From NCBI GenBank assembly GCA_016783865.1, contig JADHVS010000186.1, forward strand, positions 1 to 8,522: a stretch of DNA of 8,522 nucleotides, read 5' to 3'. Shown piece after piece: positions 1 through 7,133 of this stretch. The position numbers and the translations under genes were made by a program. The stretch's first letter is position 1. Every line of letters starts with the position of its first letter. Source of the DNA: Bacteroidales bacterium (GTDB lineage: Bacteria > Bacteroidota > Bacteroidia > Bacteroidales > SM23-62). Under the pieces are notes generated by a model that saw only the letters and a program-made list of their open reading frames with translations, was not told the origin of the DNA and searched no databases.

Positions 1-992
1 GGATTGAAACTTGATTCAATAAGATTCCTTCCTTTTTGTTTTACAAATTCCTCGAGGGAAGCTCCATAAACTTTAGTGAAACTACTGTTTACCCATTCAA
101 AATTCCCTTCATTGTCAAGGATGATAACCACATTATCAGTCTCCCGGGCGACTATCGACAATTTTTCCAGTTCCAGGTTGGCCAGGCTAAGGCTTTCGGC
201 CTGGACTACCAGTTCTTCAGATTGTTGGTAGATCTCTTCCTGCTTTTCTTCTAAAAGTGTGTTGGCTTGCTGTAGCTCTTCAGCATGTTCCACAAGTTTT
301 TCTTCAACCTTTTTCCTGGCTGTAATATCTCTTCCGATTCCGACAATCCCTATGACCTCTCCCTGGTTATTCCTTAACGGTATTTTTGTTGTGGATAAAT
401 ATATGCCCTCACCCTTTTCATTCAAACCTTTCTCTTCAAGGTTAATAAGAGGTTTTCCACTTGCAATGATTTCCTGCTCATCCCAGTAGAACTTATTTGC
501 CAGTTCCCTGGGATAAAAGTCATAATCTGTCTTGCCTTTCATCAGTCGGGGCGATTTGATACCGTGCACGTTGGCAATTTTTTGATTCGATATAATGAAT
601 CTGCTCTTTGCATCTTTTATATAGATAAAATCAGGCATGTTATCAATAAGTGTATACAACAGATTTTCTTCCAGGAATTGGAAATCATTAACTCCCGGAT
701 CCGGATTAGCCTGTGCATGTTTGATCTTAACCAGTTTATAAGCAGCCCAGGTAATGATGCTGGAAAGGACCAGCAGGCTGATCAGGAATTTCCACCAATG
801 TACTTTGAGCAAGTCGGAAAAGCTGGTAACAGGTGCAATCTCTTCTGATTGGAATGAAGCGTGTGTTGTCGTCGTTTCTTCAGATTGGATTATTGTTACC
901 TTGTTGAGAGATGTGCCTGTAGCATGGATGCCAGTCATCAGTATGGCTCCGGACAAAAATATGAATAATATTTTTAACTTACTGATGGACAA
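1..992 (-). CDS. PAS-domain membrane sensor protein, N-terminal part (runs off left edge)
   Basis: This minus-strand frame is open from 992 to the window edge, giving about 330 residues without the C-terminus. Residues 1-20 are a basic-then-hydrophobic signal segment (KLKILFIFLSGAILM). A short periplasmic stretch follows, then a clear membrane helix at about 68-88 (WWKFLISLLVLSSII). Residues 107-228 form a PAS domain: LYTLIDNMPDFIYIKD at its start and a PAC-type end with VIGIVGIGRDITARKK. A Glu/Gln-rich coiled coil covers about 225-280, and a second PAS domain begins near 280 (ARETDNVVIILDNEG). The start chosen is TTG at 990-992, because an in-frame stop lies just upstream and the first ATG (936-938, residue 19) would destroy the signal segment. 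The output domain lies outside the window. A histidine kinase, possibly hybrid, is the usual outcome for this layout, but that is inference. It follows exuT on the same strand after 99 bp, so it may read a related signal. Confidence 0.88.
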   Translation of the reverse strand, partial: MSISKLKILFIFLSGAILMTGIHATGTSLNKVTIIQSEETTTTHASFQSEEIAPVTSFSDLLKVHWWKFLISLLVLSSIITWAAYKLVKIKHAQANPDPGVNDFQFLEENLLYTLIDNMPDFIYIKDAKSRFIISNQKIANVHGIKSPRLMKGKTDYDFYPRELANKFYWDEQEIIASGKPLINLEEKGLNEKGEGIYLSTTKIPLRNNQGEVIGIVGIGRDITARKKVEEKLVEHAEELQQANTLLEEKQEEIYQQSEELVVQAESLSLANLELEKLSIVARETDNVVIILDNEGNFEWVNSSFTKVYGASLEEFVKQKGRNLIESSFN

Positions 993-1035
993 TAGCTTAT
1001 ATTACAAATTTTATTTCACTCATTAAAGTTAATTT

Positions 1036-1055
1036 TCAGGGCACTGCATCCCTGA
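1036..1055. terminator. Candidate hairpin between exuT and the PAS sensor gene
   Basis: A 6-bp perfect stem (TCAGGG / CCCTGA) encloses an 8-base loop in the 99-bp gap after exuT. On the minus strand it is followed by AAAATTAACTTT rather than a clean T run, so it is at best a weak terminator or an mRNA end structure. It could also be chance. Confidence 0.25.
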
Positions 1056-1075
1056 TGCTTCTTTAATTATCTGGA

Positions 1076-1093
1076 AAAACCGAACCTGGTTTT
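1076..1093 (-). terminator. Weak terminator-like stem at the exuT stop codon
   Basis: AAAACC and GGTTTT form a 6-bp stem with a 6-base loop, and the next minus-strand base extends the T run to five. The stem overlaps the exuT stop codon (1092-1094). It has the A-tract/T-tract look of an intrinsic terminator but only two G-C pairs, so read-through into the PAS gene is quite possible. Confidence 0.3.
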
Positions 1094-2423
1094 ACAGCTT
1101 AACCTGTTTCATTTTAGGAGCGATCAGGTTGAATGTCACCCAGGCAATCAAATAAGCCGATCCTGCAATGATGAAAAGGGTAGAATATCCGGCCTGGATA
1201 TTTCCCTGTTTTTCCCAGAATGCAAGGATATTTCCAGCAAAACCAGCTACCAGCATACCACCAATAGCCCCTGCGAATCCACCAATTCCCGTAACGGAGG
1301 CAACTGCCTTTTTCGGAAACATATCAGATACTGTAGTGAAAAGATTACAAGACCAGGCTTGATGTGAAGCTGCCGCCAGGCTGATAAGGGCAATGGCGCT
1401 CCAGAATCCTATACCTGCGGCCTGGGCAAATACAATTGGAATAACCAAACATGCAAAAATTAACATTGTTACAGATCTGGCGCGGTGTACAACCCAACCT
1501 TTTGTTATCAGGAACGATGACAGCCATCCACCGAATATACTACCCACTGTGGTGGCAGAATAGATTACTACGAGTGGTAATCCAAATTGTGTTATTTCAA
1601 GTTCCCTTACATCGGCAAGCCATTTGGGTATCCAGAACAGGTAAAACCACCAGACGGGATCGGTAAGGAATTTACCGACAAAAAAGGCCCATGTTTGTCT
1701 GTATTTTAGAAGTTTAGCCCAAGGGATCTTGTGGGAGACTTCTTCTTCATTATCACTTCTTATATAGGCAAGTTCACCCTCTGATACCCGCTTTTGTCTC
1801 TCAGGTACTTCATAAAATATAAACCAGAATATTAACCAGACCAATCCGACAGCACCGGTGGCAATAAAGGCCATTTGCCAACCCCATTTTGAAGCCAGCC
1901 ACGGAACCACGATAGGGGCAACGATAGCACCTACATTTGTCCCTGAATTAAAAATACCGGTAGCGAATGCCCTTTCTCTTTTAGGAAACCACTCTGCAAT
2001 GGTTTTAATGGCAGCCGGAAAGTTGCCTGCTTCTGTGACTCCCAGGAAGGCACGTGCCACTCCGAATCCAAAAGCTCCTTTTGCAAATGCATGCCCTATG
2101 GCAGCAAGGCTCCAGCCAACGAATGCGAGGGCATATCCTATTTTTGTACCGAGTTTGTCAATAACTCGTCCCGCAATAATCATCCCTACTGCATAGGCGG
2201 CCTGAAAAGCCATGACGATGTACCCATAATCTGCTTCACCAATACCAAGATCCTCTTTAAGCATCGGGGCAAGGATGCCAATTACCTGTCGGTCGAGATA
2301 GTTAACTGTAGTGGCAAAAAAGACAAGTGCACAGATGGTCCACCTGTATTTTCCAATTCTTTCACTGGCATCGTTGAATGCCTTCATGCCCGGGGATTCC
2401 GATGAACTTGATTGGTTGGTCAT
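1092..2423 (-). CDS. exuT: Hexuronate MFS transporter, ExuT-like (anion:cation symporter family)
   Basis: This 443-residue protein is an inner-membrane carrier with about 12 hydrophobic helices in two halves, joined by a charged cytoplasmic loop at about 205-243. The first helix carries the NYLDRQ motif (41-46) typical of the ACS family, to which E. coli ExuT, GudP and GarP belong. The loop between helices 2 and 3 has the MFS motif-A remnant GRVIDKLGTKIGY (85-97), and GVTEAGNFPAAIK (128-140) is another ACS hallmark. Family members import galacturonate, glucuronate or related sugar acids with protons. Uronate is the likely cargo here because kduI and kduD lie about 3 kb away; the exact substrate cannot be read from sequence. 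Start at 2421-2423 gives a hydrophilic N-terminus of about 27 residues; Met13 is a possible alternative start. The gene sits between the sulfatase remnant and the PAS sensor, all on one strand. Length and motifs are intact. Confidence 0.9.
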   Translation of the reverse strand: MTNQSSSSESPGMKAFNDASERIGKYRWTICALVFFATTVNYLDRQVIGILAPMLKEDLGIGEADYGYIVMAFQAAYAVGMIIAGRVIDKLGTKIGYALAFVGWSLAAIGHAFAKGAFGFGVARAFLGVTEAGNFPAAIKTIAEWFPKRERAFATGIFNSGTNVGAIVAPIVVPWLASKWGWQMAFIATGAVGLVWLIFWFIFYEVPERQKRVSEGELAYIRSDNEEEVSHKIPWAKLLKYRQTWAFFVGKFLTDPVWWFYLFWIPKWLADVRELEITQFGLPLVVIYSATTVGSIFGGWLSSFLITKGWVVHRARSVTMLIFACLVIPIVFAQAAGIGFWSAIALISLAAASHQAWSCNLFTTVSDMFPKKAVASVTGIGGFAGAIGGMLVAGFAGNILAFWEKQGNIQAGYSTLFIIAGSAYLIAWVTFNLIAPKMKQVKL

Positions 2424-2518
2424 TTGATATTTTGTTTGGTTTAGTGATCAGGCTGCTAAGATATAAGAAATTTTATATGTTTTGAAGGAGTAGACATATT
2501 TGAGGTATAATAGATTCA

Positions 2519-2731
2519 CTAGTCATTGCCACCTTCCGTTAATTCCCTTAATTGAAAGGTAAGACCGGTCACTATCTCAGCATAATCATGGCTTTCAGAA
2601 ATATTAAAGTTTTCATCCGGATCGACAGAATGATCATAAAGCATCCTGGGACGTGGATCATCTGAATCTTTAGATACCCATTCTGAGAAAAATGTAATGT
2701 ATTTACTAAGTCCTTCGTAGCGGATCACACC
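2519..2731 (-). pseudogene. C-terminal remnant of a sulfatase (iduronate-2-sulfatase-like)
   Basis: About 70 codons resemble only the end of a type I sulfatase. The best stretch is LYDHSVDPDENFNI, matching the family pattern LYDxxxDPxExxNI, followed by a Tyr-Ala-Glu helix (HDYAEIVTGLTFQL). Before it, a degenerate strand (SKYITFFSEW) fits the region where these enzymes have RYKYIEW-like sequence. The sulfatase core, with the CxPSR formylglycine site and metal ligands, is absent. The same frame can be opened upstream to an ATG at 2798-2800, but that part overlaps the end of the cellobiose phosphorylase gene and translates a 7-base repeat, so it is not sulfatase and probably not a real start. 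I read this as the leftover of a deleted gene. A small expressed protein is an unlikely alternative. Confidence 0.68.
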
Positions 2732-2733
2732 CT

Positions 2734-2768
2734 TCACCCACTCTCTCACCCTCGACTCACGATTCACG
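2734..2768. repeat. Degenerate heptanucleotide-period spacer
   Basis: Five adjacent 7-base blocks can be laid out here. The clearest are ATTCACG (2762-2768) and ACTCACG (2755-2761), with a weaker ACCCTCG before them and pyrimidine-rich, C-heavy units further left. It lies exactly between the sulfatase remnant and the hairpin at the end of the cellobiose phosphorylase gene. A 7-base periodic spacer also occurs before the dehydrogenase gene at 6256-6290. Confidence 0.5.
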
Positions 2769-2795
2769 TTGATGTTATCCCAAGATAACATCAAC
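2768..2795. terminator. Perfect 12-bp hairpin spanning the cellobiose phosphorylase stop codon
   Basis: GTTGATGTTATC (2768-2779) and its exact reverse complement GATAACATCAAC (2784-2795) flank a 4-base loop. The stem includes the last codons and the stop codon (2775-2777) of the upstream gene. A 12-bp perfect stem with a 4-base loop is unlikely by chance. There is no T run after it on either strand, so it is not a classical intrinsic terminator; it may protect the mRNA 3' end or mark a rearrangement junction. Confidence 0.5.
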
Positions 2796-5210
2796 ATCAT
2801 TTACATCCTCGAACAGATCGCATTTGATCACATTTCCTGAAAACTGCCGTCCGTTCACGTTCATTTGCAGAACCCCTTTAGATACCCGGGATGGATTTTT
2901 AATGGTTATACGGAATAGCTTGTTTCTGAATTTTCTGGTAATCTGTATGTTATCCCACCTGGGTGGTATGCATGGATCAATAATAAGGGAATCATAATCC
3001 GGCTGGATGCCTAGGATGTAATAGCTGATGGCATAAAAGTTCCAGGCAGCTGTACCCGTGAGCCAGGAGTTCTTTGCCTCTCCCGGTTTAACGGCATCCT
3101 TACCTGCTATCATTTGTGAATAGACATATGGTTCGGTCTTGTGGAGATCGCTGATTTCTTCAAGGTATGCAGGGGCAATCTTGCTGTAATAATCAAAGGC
3201 CTGCTGTCCGTTTCCTAGCATTGTTTCGGCAATCATGATCCAGGGATTATTATGGCAGAAGATGCCGGCATTTTCTTTATAACCCGGAGGATAAGATGTA
3301 ATCTCACCCATATGGACATGGTACTCAGAAAAGGCTGGATTAGTGAGGACTATTCCATAATCACAATCGAGATATTTTCTGACTGAGTCGAGAGCAGTTT
3401 TAGCCCTTCCATCTTCAATTCCCATACCTGCCATTACACAAAATCCCTGGGATTCGATAAAGATTTTGCCTTCTTCATTTTTTTTCGATCCGATTTTTCT
3501 GCCAAAATGGTCATATGCCCTCACAAACCATTCTCCATCCCATCCATGATCATCAATTGATTTGATCATGTTTTTAATGTGATCTTCAGCCCGATGTGCT
3601 TCATCGGGACGGCCGGTTTTCCTGCAAAGTTTGGCATATTCCTTTCCATATAGAACAAACATTCCGGCAATCATGACCGATTCGGCGCGACCACCTTCCC
3701 TGTTTTCTGTGGTCTGGAATGATTCATCCGGATTGGTTGAAAAACAGTTCAGATTAAGACAATCATTCCAGTCGGCACGACCAATCAGTGGCAACTGGTG
3801 TTCTCCGAGGTTGTTTACGACATGATCAAATGATTTGGTGAGGTGCTCAAATAATGTTGCCTTATTTTTAGGATTATTGTCGAAGGGAACCATTTCATTC
3901 AGAATATCGATATCACCGGTTTCTTTAACATAGGTTGAGGCTGCCTGGATAAGCCACAGGGGGTCATCATTGAAATCACCTCCAACATCTGAATTCCCTT
4001 TTTTAGTTAATGGTTGATATTGATGATAGGCGCCACCATCTTCAAACTGCGTAGCAGCAAGATCAAGGATGCGCTGACGAGCCGTATCGGGCATCATATG
4101 GACATAGCCTAACAGATCCTGGTTCGAATCTCTGAAGCCAATGCCTCTTCCAATTCCCGATTCAAAATATGAAGCGCTTCTCGACATGTGATAAGTTACG
4201 GTACACTGGTATTGATTCCAGATATTCACCATCCGGTCGAGTTTTTCATCTTGAGATTTTACCTGGTAGTGAGAAAGCAAATTTGCCCAGTAGTCCTTCA
4301 GCTTATTGAAACTGGCCTCCACATTTTCTTCATTACCAAGCATCTCTATCATTCTTTTTGCCTGGTCTTTGCGAATTATCCCTTTGGATTCCCATTTATT
4401 CCCGGGATCATTTTCAATATAACCCAGGATAAAAATGAGCCGCTTTTGTTCTCCTGGCTTAAGGGTAATTTTAATGTGGTGAGAGGCAATCGGCGACCAA
4501 CCATGGGCTACAGAGTTTTTTGGTTGGTTATTAAAAACTGTTTCCGGATTGTTAAGTCCATTATTGAGTCCGAGAAAAGTCTCCCGGTCAGTATCATAAC
4601 CGTCTAACTCGTGATTAACCCAATAGAATGCAAAATGTTCGCGCCTTTCCCTGTACTCGGTCTTATGATAGATGGCAGACCCATCGATCTCAACCTCACC
4701 GGTTGAAAAATTACGCTGGAAATTGCTCATGTCATCGAGCGCATTCCAGAAGCACCACTCCGCAAACGAGAAAAGACTGAAGGTTTTTGCCTTATTACTG
4801 TTATTTGTAAAGGTAACCTGCTGGATTTCACAATTGAAATCTACCGGGACAAAATATAATACTTCAGATTGAAGTTGATTTAATGAGGAAGATATTTTAG
4901 AATACCCCAGCCCGTGCCTGCAGGTATATTCATCCAGTTCAGCCTGTACCGGTTTCCAGCCGGGCGACCAAATGGTATTATTGTCGTTGATATAGAAATA
5001 TTTGCCTCCAGTATCCAAAGGTATATTGTTATATCGGTAGCGGGTTATTCTCCTTAACCTGGCGTCTTTATAAAAACTGTAACCTCCCCCGGTATTGGAA
5101 AGGATTGAAAAAAAATCTTTGCTCCCAAGGAAATTGATCCAGGGATAAGGAGTCTTCGGGGTAGTGATCACATACTCCTTATTGACATCATCAAAGTGGC
5201 CAAATTTCAT
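2775..5210 (-). CDS. cbp: Cellobiose phosphorylase, glycoside hydrolase family 94
   Basis: This 811-residue enzyme splits cellobiose with phosphate into alpha-glucose-1-phosphate and glucose in the cytoplasm; no signal peptide is present. From memory it is close along its whole length to the characterised Cellvibrio (Cellulomonas) gilvus enzyme, including the N-terminal [18 protein letters not shown] (13-30). An N-terminal beta-sandwich domain (about 1-280) is followed by a helical linker, an (alpha/alpha)6 barrel (about 320-735) and a C-terminal beta-sheet cap. The general acid is Asp483 in RADWNDCLN, equivalent to Asp490 of the C. gilvus enzyme. Arg355 and Asp361 ([12 protein letters not shown]), Trp481, and Lys645-Glu646 (GYKEN) match sugar-binding residues; His653 and Thr718 match the phosphate site. 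All are intact. The [10 protein letters not shown] context favours cellobiose over chitobiose or cellodextrin. It is transcribed away from kduI. Its place in a uronate locus is unusual. Confidence 0.95.
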   Translation of the reverse strand: MKFGHFDDVNKEYVITTPKTPYPWINFLGSKDFFSILSNTGGGYSFYKDARLRRITRYRYNNIPLDTGGKYFYINDNNTIWSPGWKPVQAELDEYTCRHGLGYSKISSSLNQLQSEVLYFVPVDFNCEIQQVTFTNNSNKAKTFSLFSFAEWCFWNALDDMSNFQRNFSTGEVEIDGSAIYHKTEYRERREHFAFYWVNHELDGYDTDRETFLGLNNGLNNPETVFNNQPKNSVAHGWSPIASHHIKITLKPGEQKRLIFILGYIENDPGNKWESKGIIRKDQAKRMIEMLGNEENVEASFNKLKDYWANLLSHYQVKSQDEKLDRMVNIWNQYQCTVTYHMSRSASYFESGIGRGIGFRDSNQDLLGYVHMMPDTARQRILDLAATQFEDGGAYHQYQPLTKKGNSDVGGDFNDDPLWLIQAASTYVKETGDIDILNEMVPFDNNPKNKATLFEHLTKSFDHVVNNLGEHQLPLIGRADWNDCLNLNCFSTNPDESFQTTENREGGRAESVMIAGMFVLYGKEYAKLCRKTGRPDEAHRAEDHIKNMIKSIDDHGWDGEWFVRAYDHFGRKIGSKKNEEGKIFIESQGFCVMAGMGIEDGRAKTALDSVRKYLDCDYGIVLTNPAFSEYHVHMGEITSYPPGYKENAGIFCHNNPWIMIAETMLGNGQQAFDYYSKIAPAYLEEISDLHKTEPYVYSQMIAGKDAVKPGEAKNSWLTGTAAWNFYAISYYILGIQPDYDSLIIDPCIPPRWDNIQITRKFRNKLFRITIKNPSRVSKGVLQMNVNGRQFSGNVIKCDLFEDVNDVDVILG

Positions 5211-5230
5211 AAGAATTGTTGTATGAATTA

Positions 5231-5238
5231 TAACTTTG
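5231..5238 (+). promoter_or_regulatory. Possible Bacteroidota -7 promoter element for kduI
   Basis: TAACTTTG matches the TAnnTTTG -7 consensus used by the primary sigma factor of Bacteroidota. It lies about 87 bases before the kduI ATG, in the 115-bp divergent gap. No TTG is seen at the ideal -33 spacing, so the match is only partial. No equivalent element was found for the minus-strand cellobiose phosphorylase gene. Confidence 0.35.
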
Positions 5239-5285
5239 TAAAATAATTCTTTTATTTCAATTTCTGAAGAACTATTTTTAGATAG

Positions 5286-5302
5286 GAAGTAATAGTCACT
5301 TC
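5286..5302. promoter_or_regulatory. Possible operator: inverted repeat GAAGT-N7-ACTTC
   Basis: Two perfect 5-base arms separated by 7 bases form a 17-bp dyad 23 bases before the kduI ATG. If transcription starts just after the TAACTTTG element, the dyad would lie in the kduI leader. It could bind a dimeric repressor or fold in mRNA. The arms are short, so chance is not excluded. Confidence 0.3.
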
Positions 5303-5325
5303 TATAAATACTAAATCACTCAATT

Positions 5326-6162
5326 ATGAAGTACGAAGTTCGATATGCTCACCATCCTGAAGATTTCAAGCAATATGATACAAGGAAAATCAGGCAGGAG
5401 TTCCTCTTTGCAAATATTATGGAGCCCGGCAATATTAACCTGGTATATTCACATTATGACCGGTTCATTGTTGGAGGTGCTGTGCCTTTGAAGGGAGGCC
5501 TTGAGTTGGAGACGATAGATCCATTAAGAGCAGAATTCTTTCTTGAAAGAAGGGAGATAGGGATAATCAATGTAGGAGGTAAAGGGCAGGTTGATGTGGA
5601 TGGGGATGTGATCGACATGGAAAAGAAAGAGGGTCTTTATATTGGAAGAGGGAATAAGAAGGTAATTTTTAAATCTGTTGATTCGGCCGATCCTGCGCAT
5701 TTCTATCTGAATTCTGCCACGGCCCATAAAACCTTTCCGGTTAAAAAGGTTGGTCTTGCTGATGCTGAGGTAGCCGAGCTGGGCTCTCTTGAGTCGTCAA
5801 ATGCAAGGAAGATCAATAAGCTGTTGGTAAATGGAGTGATCGAAACCTGTCAGGTTCAGATGGGAATTACCGACCTGCAAACCGGTAGTGTTTGGAATAC
5901 TATGCCACCCCATGTGCATTCAAGGAGGATGGAAGCCTATTTTTATTTCGATCTGCCGAAAGACCAGGTGATCTGTCATTTTCTGGGTGAACCAGATGAA
6001 ACCAGGCACATCTGGCTGAAAAATGAAGAAGCAGTCATATCCGGTCCCTGGTCTATTCATTCGGCTGCAGGTACATTTAATTATTCCTTTATCTGGGGTA
6101 TGGCCGGCGAAAACCTGGATTATGGCGATATGGATTGGGCAAATCCCGCGGATTTGCAGTGA
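5326..6162 (+). CDS. kduI: 5-dehydro-4-deoxy-D-glucuronate isomerase (KduI)
   Basis: KduI converts 5-keto-4-deoxyuronate, formed from unsaturated uronates after lyase action, into 2,5-diketo-3-deoxygluconate in the cytoplasm. The protein has 278 residues, the same length as E. coli KduI. It is a two-cupin metalloenzyme: the zinc ligands His196 and His198 (PPHVHSRRMEAY), Glu203 and His245 (PWSIHSAAG) are all present at the positions known for the E. coli enzyme. The N-terminal sequence (RYAHHPEDFKQYDTRKIRQEF) and the GGAVPL segment at 50-55 also fit the family. It is the first gene of the plus-strand group, divergent from the cellobiose phosphorylase gene, and 142 bp before the partner dehydrogenase. 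That gap contains a 7-base repeat, so whether the two genes share one transcript is not settled by spacing. Confidence 0.97.
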   Translation: MKYEVRYAHHPEDFKQYDTRKIRQEFLFANIMEPGNINLVYSHYDRFIVGGAVPLKGGLELETIDPLRAEFFLERREIGIINVGGKGQVDVDGDVIDMEKKEGLYIGRGNKKVIFKSVDSADPAHFYLNSATAHKTFPVKKVGLADAEVAELGSLESSNARKINKLLVNGVIETCQVQMGITDLQTGSVWNTMPPHVHSRRMEAYFYFDLPKDQVICHFLGEPDETRHIWLKNEEAVISGPWSIHSAAGTFNYSFIWGMAGENLDYGDMDWANPADLQ

Positions 6163-6255
6163 TCAGTGATCCGAGGGAAGTGGGGAAAGAGCATGGGTGT
6201 GGCCTGTTATAGAGGATTCGTAAATATACTACCCAACACCCCTTACTCACTCCCC

Positions 6256-6290
6256 TTCTGACTTCTGACTTCTGGATTCTTTATTCTCAT
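6256..6290. repeat. Heptanucleotide-period spacer before the dehydrogenase gene
   Basis: TTCTGAC occurs twice in tandem (6256-6269). Three further 7-base blocks follow, each keeping TTCT at its start (6270, 6277 and 6284) with a variable last three bases. The array ends 14 bases before the kduD ATG. The rest of the 142-bp gap (6163-6255) holds nothing I can assign. Confidence 0.6.
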
Positions 6291-6304
6291 ATATATTCAA
6301 AGTT

Positions 6305-7099
6305 ATGTCTCATAAATTATTTGATCTTTCAGGAAAAGTCGCCCTCGTTACGGGCGGCACTCACGGCCTTGGTATGGCCATTGCCACTGGTCTTGCCGAA
6401 GCAGGAGCAACCATTGTGATTAATGATATTTTCGAAGATAAACTGACTAAGGCAGTTGAGCAATACAAGTCGAATGGAATCGATGTCCACCCCTACCTGT
6501 TTGATGTGACCAGAGAGGAGCAGGTAAAGGAATACCTGGATAAAATAGGGAAGGAGGCAGGCCCCCTTGATATCCTGGTAAACAATGCCGGCATCATTAA
6601 AAGGATCCCGATGCTTGATATCACCGTTGAAGAGTTCAGGGAAGTCATAGATATCGACCTGGTAGGTCCTTTTATTATGTCGAAATATGCTGTTGGGAAA
6701 TTTATGAAATCAAGGAAATCGGGAAAGATCATCAACATGTGCTCCATGATGAGTGAGTTGGGAAGGAACGGTGTGGCAGCCTATGCGGCAGCTAAGGGTG
6801 GTTTAAAAATGCTGACCCGAAATATGGCTACGGAATGGGCAAAATATAATATCCAGATCAATGGAATCGGACCCGGTTATTTCGCCACCGAACAGACAGC
6901 ACCCATCAGGACGGAAGGCCATCCGTTTAATGAATTTATAATTAACCGGACACCGGCTGCCAAATGGGGTGATCCTGACGATCTGAAAGGGGCAGCCATA
7001 TTCCTGGCTTCGGCTGCATCCGATTTTGTTAATGGACATATAGTATATGTGGATGGTGGTATCCTGGCCACTATTGGCAAACCGTACAACGAAGAGTAA
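6305..7099 (+). CDS. kduD: SDR oxidoreductase, KduD role (2-deoxy-D-gluconate 3-dehydrogenase / gluconate 5-dehydrogenase-like)
   Basis: This 264-residue cytoplasmic dehydrogenase of the classical SDR family most likely reduces 2,5-diketo-3-deoxygluconate, the KduI product, to 2-keto-3-deoxygluconate. The Rossmann nucleotide-binding turn is TGGTHGLG (16-23), NNAG is at 93-96, and the catalytic Ser147, Tyr160 and Lys164 (YAAAK) are intact. The PGYFATE segment (190-196) and the C-terminal DFVNGHIVYVDGG (240-252) are family hallmarks. By sequence it is nearer to gluconate 5-dehydrogenase (IdnO) than to E. coli KduD: CSMMSELGR and RTPAAKWGDP are IdnO-like. The adjacent kduI makes the KduD role more likely, and Bacteroidota proteins of this kind are often labelled gluconate 5-dehydrogenase. 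The Asn of the SDR catalytic tetrad is replaced by Asp118 (IDIDLVGPF). NAD versus NADP use is not decided. The lipoprotein gene follows after 34 bp. Confidence 0.88.
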   Translation: MSHKLFDLSGKVALVTGGTHGLGMAIATGLAEAGATIVINDIFEDKLTKAVEQYKSNGIDVHPYLFDVTREEQVKEYLDKIGKEAGPLDILVNNAGIIKRIPMLDITVEEFREVIDIDLVGPFIMSKYAVGKFMKSRKSGKIINMCSMMSELGRNGVAAYAAAKGGLKMLTRNMATEWAKYNIQINGIGPGYFATEQTAPIRTEGHPFNEFIINRTPAAKWGDPDDLKGAAIFLASAASDFVNGHIVYVDGGILATIGKPYNEE

Positions 7100-7133
7100 T
7101 TACATTGTCCTTCGGGACTTAAATTATAAATCG

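Noticed and set aside
36..1026. Several plus-strand open frames (for example 36-254, 564-848, 754-1026)
   Set aside because: They lie antisense to the PAS sensor frame, whose translation shows clear domains, and their own translations show no recognisable motifs.
1168..2405. Open frames antisense to or overlapping the exuT gene
   Set aside because: They are by-products of the codon pattern of a well-supported transporter gene and have no family features.
2461..2478. ATATAA-N6-TTATAT dyad upstream of exuT
   Set aside because: The arms are pure A/T in an AT-rich gap, where such dyads arise easily; no -7 consensus accompanies it.
2732..2800. The upstream extension of the sulfatase remnant to an ATG at 2798-2800
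   Set aside because: It overlaps the end of the phosphorylase gene and then translates a 7-base repeat, so it does not belong to the sulfatase.
6195..6241. GGGTGT and ACACCC arms in the kduI-kduD gap
   Set aside because: Six-base arms with a 35-base loop are expected by chance.
7107..7118. GTCC-TTCG-GGAC mini-hairpin between kduD and the lipoprotein gene
   Set aside because: The C(UUCG)G tetraloop is attractive, but the stem has only 4 pairs and no T run follows; too weak to call a terminator or regulatory element.
7047..7133. Longer start for the DUF4861 protein
   Set aside because: The extension overlaps kduD and would bury the lipoprotein signal peptide; the ATG at 7134 gives a standard signal and lipobox.
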